Assembly (NCBI GenBank): GCA_964387985.1
Contig: CAYLZG010000020.1
Location: 1 to 41,595, forward strand
From: JALOOB01 sp964387985
GTDB lineage: Bacteria; Chloroflexota; Anaerolineae; CG2-30-64-16
DNA length: 41,595 nucleotides
Reading direction: 5' to 3'
The notes under the pieces were generated by a model that made no database searches, was not told the DNA's origin, and saw only the letters and a list, made by a program, of their open reading frames with translations. Positions 1-6,466 of the stretch are shown piece by piece. Within the stretch, counting starts at the first letter, position 1. Each line of letters opens with the position of its first letter. Made by a program: the position numbers and the translations under genes.

Positions 1-1161
1 GGCGTCTACCCGCGCTACCTCGTCGTCAACGCGGACGAATCCGAGCCGGGCACCTTCAAGGACCGCCTGATCATGGAGTATGACCCCCACCAGTTGCTCG
101 AGGGCATCCTCCTCACATGTTATGCCATCGAGGCCGAGCACGCGTTCATATATGTGCGCGGGGAATACTACTTCGCGGCGGAGCGGCTCAATGGCGCGAT
201 CGCGGAGGCCGAGGCCGCGGGCATCCTGGGCAACAATGTCCTGGGCACGGGCAAAAAACTTAAGGTCGTCGTCCATCGCGGCGCGGGCGCCTATGAGTGC
301 GGCGAGGAAACCGCGCAGCTATCATCGCTCGAAGGATACCGGGGCCACCCGCGGCTCAAGCCGCCCTTCCCGGCCGTCTCCGGCCTTTACGGCAAGCCCA
401 CCATCGTCAACAACGTCGAGACGATCGCCAACGTCCCGCACGTGCTCAAGAACGGCGCAGACTGGTACCGGCAGTGGGGCACACCCAACAGCACCGGCTT
501 CCGCATCTACGGCATCAGCGGCCAGGTCAACAAGCCCGGCCTCTACGAGCTGCCCCACGGCATCACCCTGCGCGAGCTGATCTACGACTGGGCCGGCGGC
601 CTGACCGAAGACGCGGAGGGCCTCAAGGCGGTGATCCCCGGCGGCCTTTCCATGCAGCTCCTCGACGAGAGCCAGCTCGACGTCCCCATGGACTTCGACA
701 GCATCGGCCAGGCCGGATCGAGCCTCGGCGCGGCCGCGGTCATCGTCATCGGCAAGAACCAGAGCATGGTCGAAATCGCGCGGCGCACGATCGCGTTCTA
801 CCGCGAGGAAAGCTGCGGCAAATGCACGCCCTGCCGCGAAGGCACCGGCTGGCTGGAACACATCCTCGAGCGCGTCGAGCGAGGCGAGGGCCGCACCGAT
901 GACATCGCGCTCATGCTCTACATCGCGGACATGATCGCGGGCAAGAGCTTCTGCCCCTTCTCGTATGCCGCGGTCTGGGGCCTGCAGAGCAACCTGGCCA
1001 AATTCCGTCCCGAATTCGAATCAGCGATCGCGGCCGCAGCTGCGCCGCCCGTCATCCCGATCCGCCCGATCTACCGGCCCGACGCGGGCGCGCCCTCCGG
1101 CGTGACCGAGCCGGCCCTGCCGCTCGAGGAGCAATACAACGTGCCGCCGGTGAAGCGGTGA
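1..1161 (+). CDS. nuoF: NADH-quinone oxidoreductase subunit F (NuoF), 5' end outside the window
   Basis: This is the 51-kDa NADH- and FMN-binding subunit of complex I, which takes electrons from NADH in the peripheral arm. The reading frame is open from base 1 and begins inside the NADESEPGTFKDR motif of the flavin/NADH fold, so the true start lies upstream; 386 residues are visible. The C-terminal part carries the ESCGKCTPCREG motif plus a distal Cys in SFCPFSYA, the four ligands of the N3 [4Fe-4S] cluster. About 40 residues rich in Ala and Pro follow the conserved core, which looks like a dispensable tail. nuoG starts 39 bases downstream on the same strand, so the gene belongs to the nuo operon; nuoE would be expected upstream of the window. 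Identification is firm. Confidence 0.98.
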   Translation, partial: GVYPRYLVVNADESEPGTFKDRLIMEYDPHQLLEGILLTCYAIEAEHAFIYVRGEYYFAAERLNGAIAEAEAAGILGNNVLGTGKKLKVVVHRGAGAYECGEETAQLSSLEGYRGHPRLKPPFPAVSGLYGKPTIVNNVETIANVPHVLKNGADWYRQWGTPNSTGFRIYGISGQVNKPGLYELPHGITLRELIYDWAGGLTEDAEGLKAVIPGGLSMQLLDESQLDVPMDFDSIGQAGSSLGAAAVIVIGKNQSMVEIARRTIAFYREESCGKCTPCREGTGWLEHILERVERGEGRTDDIALMLYIADMIAGKSFCPFSYAAVWGLQSNLAKFRPEFESAIAAAAAPPVIPIRPIYRPDAGAPSGVTEPALPLEEQYNVPPVKR

Positions 1162-1200
1162 GGCCGATCGATCATCGTATCTGCAAGTTAGAGGAAACCT

Positions 1201-3980
1201 ATGCCTGATCCGGTCAATGTGACCATCGATGACATCAAAGTCCAGGTCCCTGCAGGAACCCTGGTGATCGACGCGGCCAAGGCAGCCGGCATCGACATTC
1301 CCATCTTCTGCTCACACCCCAAGCTGGACCCGCTGGGCGCGTGCCGCATGTGCCTGGTCGAATTTCCCAGCCCGCGCGGAAGCCGCCTTGACACAGCATG
1401 TACGGTCCGCGTGAGCGAAGGCATGACGGTGGTCACCAACAGCCAGGCAGTGCGGGAGGCGCGGGAGGCCGTCCTCGGCTTCATTCTCATCAACCACCCG
1501 CTCGACTGCCCGATCTGCGACAAAGGCGGCGAGTGCCCGCTGCAAGACAACACGATGGAGTATGGCCCGGGCGCGAGCAAATTCGTGGAGGCCAAGCGGC
1601 GCAAGCAAAAGCACTACCCTATCAGCGACCTGATCATGCTCGACCAGGAGCGCTGCATCNNNNNNNNNNNNNNNNNNNNNNNNNNNNNNAGGACAAGCCG
1701 CAGATCGGCCTGTTCGAGCGCGGGGGCGAGACGGTCATTGACGTCTTCCCCGGACAGCCGGTGGATGCGAAGACCTCGGGCAGCATCATCGACATTTGCC
1801 CGGTCGGCGCGTTGACCAACCGCGTCGCGCGCTTCAAATACCGGCCGTGGGAGCTTCGCAAGACGCCCAGCATCTGCACCCACTGCCCCGTCGGCTGCAA
1901 CCTGCGCCTCGACGAGCGCGTGCACACCCTGCGCCGCATCGTCGCGCGCGAAAACATGGCCGTCAACGACGAGTGGATCTGCGACAAGGGCCGCTTCCTC
2001 CACCAGCACGTCGACCATCCCGACCGCCTGAAGACCCCCATGATCCGCGAGAACGGCGCTCTCCGCCCCGCGACATGGGACGAAGCCGTGGCTGCGATCG
2101 TCGACCGCCTGGAGGCCCTGGCCGAGGGTTCGGAGCATTCTTCGACTGCGTCCGCGCTGCGTGCGGCCTCCGCTCAGGATGCTCCGAACGCAGTCGAGTC
2201 GAAGGCCGCACACACCACCGGCGGTATCGCAGGCGGCCGCGTCTCCAACGAAACGGCCTACCTGTTTCAGAAGTTTTTCCGCGCGTTCACCGGCTCCAAC
2301 AATGTCGACTTCTCCGAAGGCTCGGCCGTCCGCGCCCAGCCCGCCGGCCTCTCCGCGATCGCCAACATCGGGCGCAGCGATGTCATCGTCCTGGTCGACT
2401 TCGATCCCAGCGAGGCCGCGCCAGTGCTCGATCTGCACATCAAGCGCGCGATCCGCCGCAAGGGCGCCAAGCTGATCGTCATCAACCCGCGCCGGATCGA
2501 GCTCGCGCGCTACACCACCGGCGACAAGGGCGTGTACATCCCGGTTCGCCCCGGCGAGTCAGCCGCCGCACTCAACGGAATCGCAGCGGAGATCCACCGG
2601 AAGAAGGAAGAAGAAAAAAGGAAGATCGAGGACCCCAGAAGGAAAAAAGAAACCCTTCAACCTTCCAATCCTCAATCTTCGATCCTGCTCGCCGCCAAAA
2701 CGCCACTCTTCATCTATGGGCCCGAAGCGGCGCGCGAACAGGCCGGGCGCCAGACCGTCGCGGCGCTGGGCAACCTCGCGGCGCAGCTCGGCCGCGGCGA
2801 AATCGCCTACATCGGTCACGAGCCGAACGGCCAGGGCCTGCGCGACATGGGGCTTACCAGCGACAGCCTCCCCGGCCAGCTCCCCGTGGCGGATCCCGCG
2901 GTCCGCGAGCGTCTCGGCAAGCTGTGGGGCGTCCAGCCCCCCGCCGGCCCCGGGCTGACCTACACCGAGATGCTCGAGGGCGGCGTGAAAGCCCTGTACA
3001 TCATCGAGGCGGATCCCGGCGCATCGCCCCGGATCGCGGCCGTGCTGAGTCAGCTCGAATTCCTCGTCGTCCAGGATCTCTTCCTGACCGAGACCGCGCA
3101 ACTCGCACACGTCGTCCTGCCCACCACATCCTGGGCCGAGTCCGATGGCACCTACACCAACCTCGAGCGCCGCGTCCAGGCCGCACCCGCGGGCATCGAC
3201 CCCGTCGACGGCGCGCTGCCCGGCTGGGCTATCCTGACCCGCCTGGCCGAACGGTGGCTGGCCGCCGCGGCGCACGGCACGGCCGTTGCGGCGCCCGATG
3301 CCCCCGCAACGCCTGCCGCAGCCGCCGACTGGAAGCGCAAGAAACGCACCCAGCCCGCCAGGACCGGCCCCACGCCCAAGCCCTGGACCTACGCCAGCGC
3401 CCAGTCCGTGCTCGAAGAAATCACCCGGGCCGTTCCTGCCTACGCCAACCTGCGCTGGGAAGCCCTAACCGACCAGGGCCAGCAATGGTCCGCGGCCGGC
3501 TACGCGGCAAAGACCGAAGGAAGATTGAAAAAGGAAGAAGGAAGATCCGATCCTGCAACCTTCAACCTTCCACCTGGAACCTCAAACCTGCCGCAGGCAG
3601 CGTTCAACCTGCCGCAGGCAGCGTTCAACCTGCCGCAGGCAGCGTTCAGTCTAATCTCCGGCCCTGTCCTCTGGGACGGTGGCCCGCTCATGCAGCGCGC
3701 AGCGGACGAGGTACGCAACAAGATTCCTGCAGCCTACATCGCGCTCAACCCGGCGGACCTATCTTCCATCTTCCATCTTCCTTCTTCCTTTGCCGCCTCG
3801 GCCACCGTCACCTCCGCGCTGGCCAGCGTCACCCTTGAACTACGCGCGGATCCCACCGTGCCCACCGGCGCGGCCTGGATCCCTTACGGCCTGCCAGGCC
3901 TCCCGGCCGAGACCCTCGGCGCCGGCCGCGGAGAGCCAGTCTCCGTCACCATTGCACTCGATCACGCTTCGCTGGAGTAG
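1201..3980 (+). CDS. nuoG: NADH-quinone oxidoreductase subunit G (NuoG), interrupted by an assembly gap and carrying several in-frame repeat inserts
   Basis: This is the large iron-sulfur subunit of complex I. The ATG at 1201 follows an AGAGGA ribosome-binding site. The N-terminus has the [2Fe-2S] ligands (FCSHP...GACRMC...TAC) and the His-Cys3 [4Fe-4S] motif (HPLDCPICDKGGEC). A run of N at 1660-1689 falls just after LDQERC, removing most of the next ferredoxin-type cluster; its last ligand survives in DICPVGALT. Reading resumes in a different frame (1201-1659 in frame 1, from 1692 in frame 3), so the gap length is wrong rather than the gene being broken. A molybdopterin-type Fe4S4 motif (CTHCPVGC...WICDKG) and the MopB-like domain follow. 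Four segments look inserted: 2131-2205, 2599-2686, 3516-3650 and 3761-3790. They encode low-complexity peptides (SAQDAP, KKEEEKRK, LPQAAFN repeats, SSIFHLPSS) between conserved blocks. The stop lies 3 bases before nuoH. Confidence 0.96.
1660..1689. other. Assembly gap (30 N) in nuoG with incorrect length
   Basis: Thirty N replace sequence encoding part of a [4Fe-4S] motif of NuoG. The protein frames on the two sides differ by a number not divisible by three, so the true missing length must be 1 modulo 3 rather than 30. The coding sequence is probably intact in the organism. Confidence 0.97.
2131..2205 (+). repeat. In-frame repeat insert in nuoG, family E (SAQDAP/VESK element)
   Basis: This segment contains GCTCAGGATGC (2172-2182) and CGCAGTCGA. 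It has inverted arms CGGAGCA (2131-2137) with TGCTCCG (2180-2186), and TCGACTGCGT (2142-2151) with ACGCAGTCGA (2188-2197). It encodes a roughly 25-residue Ser/Ala-rich peptide including SAQDAP and VESK. The same 11-mer and the same two peptides occur in the hydantoinase gene at 38739-38837. It lies between two conserved NuoG blocks (EAVAAIVDRLEAL and GGRVSNETAYLF). Confidence 0.8.
2599..2686 (+). repeat. In-frame purine/pyrimidine-arm repeat in nuoG, family A
   Basis: A purine-rich left arm (GGAAGAAGGAAGAAG and similar) is followed by a pyrimidine-rich right arm (CTTCAACCTTCCAATCCTC). The whole is read in frame as a charged peptide, KKEEEKRKIEDPRRKKE, then TLQPSNPQSSIL. Codon use and composition differ sharply from the flanking GC-rich nuoG sequence. 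Similar arms occur at 3516-3650, 6031-6138, 8451-8622 and 13966-14070. Confidence 0.75.
3516..3650 (+). repeat. In-frame composite repeat in nuoG: family A arms plus a 21-bp unit in tandem (LPQAAFN)
   Basis: A purine arm (GAAGGAAGATTGAAAAAGG) and a pyrimidine arm (CAACCTTCAACCTTCC) lead into two full and one near-complete copy of a 21-bp unit at 3588-3608, 3609-3629 and 3630-3648. Each unit encodes LPQAAFN and contains a small hairpin, CTGCC-GCA-GGCAG. A single copy differing at one base lies at 10295-10315 in nuoN and encodes the same peptide. Confidence 0.85.
3761..3790 (+). repeat. Short pyrimidine-rich family A fragment in nuoG
   Basis: An ATCTTCCATCTTCC-like simple sequence is read in frame as LSSIFHLPSSF within the C-terminal MopB-like domain of NuoG. 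It resembles the right arms of the other family A elements and has no purine partner arm nearby. Confidence 0.6.
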
Positions 3981-3983
3981 CGC

Positions 3984-5009
3984 ATGGACTGGATCAGCCT
4001 CATCCTCATCCCAGGAATCACCTCCCTCGTGCTGGTGGTGATCCTCCTGACCGGATTCGCCTACCTGACCCTCTTTGAGCGCAAGATGATCGGGCGCTTC
4101 CAGCTGCGCATCGGCCCCAACCGCGCCTGGAAATTCGGCCTCGGGCATCCCATCGCGGACGCACTCAAGATGATCTTCAAAGAAGAATTCATCCCCGCGC
4201 GCGCGGACAAGCTGCTCTACGTCATCGCGCCCGCGCTCGCGATCGCGCCCGCGCTCATCGCCTTTGCGGTCGTGCCCGTCGGCCCAACGCTCAACCTGTT
4301 CGGCCGCCAGATCCCGCTCCAGGTCGCGGACGTCAACATCGGCTTCCTGTGGGTCCTTGCCGCGGCCTCCATCGGCATCTACGGCGTCATCCTGGGCGGC
4401 TATGCCAGCAACAACAAATACTCCGTCCTCGGCGCCCTGCGCACCAGCGCCCAGATGCTCTCCTACGAGCTGCCCATGGGCATCCTGCTCATCGCGCTCA
4501 TCCTGACCACCACCCTGGGCACCGCGGACGGCTTCGGCACGCTCAGCCTCAAGGAAATCGTCGCCATGAACCGCCCCTGGTGGCTCTGGCTCTGGATCTG
4601 GCTCGCGTTCCCGTTCTACTTCATCACCATGCTCGCCGAGACCACCCGCAAGCCGTTCGACTTTCCCGAGACCGAGAACGAGCTCGTCTCCGGCTTCGCC
4701 ACCGAATACGGCAGTATCAAATTCGCACTCTTCTACATGACCGAATACCTGCACATCCTGGGCGCCAGCGCGGTCGCGGTCTCCGTCTTCTTCGGCGGCT
4801 GGCGCGGCCCCTTCGTCGAGCAGATTCCCATCCTGGGCGTGTTCTACTTCGTCGCCAAGGTCATGGTCATGGTCTTCCTGTTCATCTGGGTGAGCGCCAG
4901 CGTCCCTCGCCCGCGTTACGACCAGCTCCTGCGTTTCTGCTGGACGATCTTGTTCCCGATCGCGCTGGTCTACCTGGCCATCACCGCCGTGATCGTCACG
5001 CTGGCCTGA
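3984..5009 (+). CDS. nuoH: NADH-quinone oxidoreductase subunit H (NuoH)
   Basis: This is the membrane subunit that links the peripheral and membrane arms of complex I and forms much of the quinone cavity. At 341 residues it has the usual family length, with about eight hydrophobic segments. Recognisable conserved stretches are ERKMIGRFQLRIGPNR near the N-terminus and the cytoplasmic loop FDFPETENELVSGFATEYG with its acidic residues. The ATG is 3 bases after the nuoG stop, which fits translational coupling. No repeat insert is visible in this gene, unlike nuoG, L, M and N. Identification is firm. Confidence 0.98.
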   Translation: MDWISLILIPGITSLVLVVILLTGFAYLTLFERKMIGRFQLRIGPNRAWKFGLGHPIADALKMIFKEEFIPARADKLLYVIAPALAIAPALIAFAVVPVGPTLNLFGRQIPLQVADVNIGFLWVLAAASIGIYGVILGGYASNNKYSVLGALRTSAQMLSYELPMGILLIALILTTTLGTADGFGTLSLKEIVAMNRPWWLWLWIWLAFPFYFITMLAETTRKPFDFPETENELVSGFATEYGSIKFALFYMTEYLHILGASAVAVSVFFGGWRGPFVEQIPILGVFYFVAKVMVMVFLFIWVSASVPRPRYDQLLRFCWTILFPIALVYLAITAVIVTLA

Positions 5010-5024
5010 GGGGAGAGGTGCCTG

Positions 5025-5495
5025 ATGAGTGTAACTGAAACGGTGAAGGGCGCAGTCGAAATCCTCCAGGGATTCCGCGTCACCCTCACCAACCTGTTCC
5101 GGGGCCAGATCACATCGCAATATCCCGAAGAACCCGCCGCGATCTACCCGCGCTTCCGCGCGCGCCACGAGCTGCGCCGCTACGAAAACGGGCTCGAACG
5201 CTGCATCGGCTGCATGCTGTGCGAAGCCGCCTGCCCGACCGGGGCCATCCACGTCGAAGCCGCGGAAAACGACCCGGCGAACCCCGTCAGCCCCGGCGAA
5301 CGCTACGCCAGCGTGTGGGAAGTCAACCTCATGCGCTGCGTCTACTGCGGCGACTGCGAGACCGCCTGCCCCGTCGAGGCCGTCGTCCTGGGCCACGAAT
5401 TCGAAACCGCGGTCTACACCCGCGACGGCTTCCTGTGGACCAAAGAGCAGCTGCTCGCACCGACCAACCCGAACGTCGTCGTCAGGGCCGAATAG
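5025..5495 (+). CDS. nuoI: NADH-quinone oxidoreductase subunit I (NuoI)
   Basis: This is the 2x[4Fe-4S] ferredoxin-like subunit that carries electrons through clusters N6a and N6b towards N2. At 156 residues it has the two expected ligand sets, CIGCMLCEAACP and CVYCGDCETACP. A GGGGAGAGG ribosome-binding site precedes the ATG at 5025, 15 bases after nuoH. The N-terminal part (VTLTNLFRGQITSQYPE) matches the usual membrane-proximal segment of NuoI. It is short and standard, without inserts. Confidence 0.98.
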   Translation: MSVTETVKGAVEILQGFRVTLTNLFRGQITSQYPEEPAAIYPRFRARHELRRYENGLERCIGCMLCEAACPTGAIHVEAAENDPANPVSPGERYASVWEVNLMRCVYCGDCETACPVEAVVLGHEFETAVYTRDGFLWTKEQLLAPTNPNVVVRAE

Positions 5496-5503
5496 AGGTG
5501 GCT

Positions 5504-6019
5504 ATGTTCCTGTTTATCATCTTCAGTCTCATCGCCATCGTCGCTGCTGCCGGCGTCATCCTCAGCCGCCGGCCCATCTACAGCGCACTCTTCCTGCTCG
5601 TCAACTTCGCCACCCTGGCCGCGCTCTATATCATGCTGCAGGCGCAGTTCCTGGCGGTCATCCAGATCATCGTCTACGGCGGCGCCATCGTCGTCCTGTT
5701 CCTCTTCGTCGTCATGCTCCTTGGCGGCGGCGAGCTCACCGACATCCGTGACGCCAGCCGGCCGCTCAGCCAACGCATCCGCTGGCCCCAGATCGCCGCG
5801 CTCGGCCTGGCCGTCCTGCTGCTGGCCACCGTCGGCTACGGCCTCATCACCGGTCAGTTGAACCCGATCCAGGGCGACGCGACAACCTTCGGCCAGGGCT
5901 CCGTCCAGGCCATCGGCAGCGTCCTCTACACCGACTACCTGCTGCCCTTCGAGCTCGCGTCCATCCTGCTCCTTGTCGGCATGATCGGCGCCGTCGTCCT
6001 GGCCCGCCCGGCCGAATGA
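5504..6019 (+). CDS. nuoJ: NADH-quinone oxidoreductase subunit J (NuoJ)
   Basis: This is a small membrane subunit of complex I, 171 residues from the ATG at 5504. I chose this start because AGAGG lies 5 bases upstream and the product then begins directly with a hydrophobic helix; the open frame itself extends back through nuoI. Five hydrophobic helices are visible. The conserved helix IIVYGGAIVVLFLFVVMLL contains the pi-bulge region of the family. The C-terminus ends shortly after the last helix (GMIGAVVLARPAE). The 8-base spacing from nuoI fits an operon. A 128-base spacer with a family A repeat separates it from nuoK. Confidence 0.96.
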   Translation: MFLFIIFSLIAIVAAAGVILSRRPIYSALFLLVNFATLAALYIMLQAQFLAVIQIIVYGGAIVVLFLFVVMLLGGGELTDIRDASRPLSQRIRWPQIAALGLAVLLLATVGYGLITGQLNPIQGDATTFGQGSVQAIGSVLYTDYLLPFELASILLLVGMIGAVVLARPAE

Positions 6020-6030
6020 CGCAACGATAA

Positions 6031-6138
6031 CGAAAGGAAGAAGGAAGATGGAAAATGAAAAATGCAACGCAGCACACGCAACACAGAGCATCAGCGCGGC
6101 TGTCATCTTACTTCTTCCTTTTTCCCTTTTCCTTTCGG
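6031..6138. repeat. Intergenic purine/pyrimidine-arm repeat between nuoJ and nuoK, family A
   Basis: The left arm is purine-rich (GAAAGGAAGAAGGAAGATGG) and the right arm pyrimidine-rich (ATCTTACTTCTTCC, then TTTTCCCTTTTCC). The ends CGAAAGG (6031-6037) and CCTTTCG (6131-6137) are exact inverted repeats. It fills almost the entire nuoJ-nuoK spacer and stops just before the ribosome-binding site of nuoK. A folded purine/pyrimidine stem here could affect translation of nuoK, but this is inference. Confidence 0.7.
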
Positions 6139-6147
6139 AGTGAACCC

Positions 6148-6450
6148 ATGGTCCCAACCACCTACTACCTCATCCTCAGCGCAGTGCTCTTCGCCCTGGG
6201 TGCGCTGGGCGTCGTCCTGCGGCGCAACGTCCTCATCATCTTCATGTCCGTCGAGATGATGCTCAACGCCGTCAACCTGACCTTCGCCGCACTCGCGCGC
6301 CACTTCCTGCAGCTCCACGGCCAGATCTTCGTCCTCATGGCCATGGCCGTCGCGGCTGCCGAAGTCGCCGTCGGCCTCGCCATCGTCATGGCCGTCGTCC
6401 GGCACAAAGACAGCACCAACGTCCAGGACATCAACCTTCTGAAGGGTTAA
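6148..6450 (+). CDS. nuoK: NADH-quinone oxidoreductase subunit K (NuoK)
   Basis: This is a small three-helix membrane subunit of complex I, 100 residues from the ATG at 6148, the typical family length. The start is preceded by CGGAGTG at a good distance; the longer open frame upstream runs through repeat sequence and is not coding. Conserved features include the buried glutamate in MSVEMMLNAVNL and a second in AAEVAVGLAIV, both implicated in proton translocation in the family. The gene is followed 16 bases later by nuoL. Confidence 0.97.
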   Translation: MVPTTYYLILSAVLFALGALGVVLRRNVLIIFMSVEMMLNAVNLTFAALARHFLQLHGQIFVLMAMAVAAAEVAVGLAIVMAVVRHKDSTNVQDINLLKG

Positions 6451-6466
6451 ATACCTGAGGTATCGC

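Noticed and set aside
3588..3648. Tandem repeats in nuoG considered as a CRISPR array
   Set aside because: The units abut without spacers and are translated in frame as LPQAAFN, so this is a tandem coding repeat.
1796..3838. A 680-codon Arg/Pro-rich open frame on the plus strand overlapping nuoG
   Set aside because: It is an out-of-frame shadow of nuoG caused by high GC; composition is abnormal, there is no ribosome-binding site, and nuoG is firmly identified in the other frame.
1201..3980. nuoG as a frameshifted pseudogene
   Set aside because: The frame change coincides exactly with the N-run, and both sides retain all expected motifs, so an assembly gap of wrong length explains it.
3840..5396. 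A 518-codon open frame on the minus strand opposite nuoH and nuoI
   Set aside because: It is rich in Asp, Glu, Gly and His in a way typical of antisense reading of GC-rich membrane protein genes and has no recognisable family.
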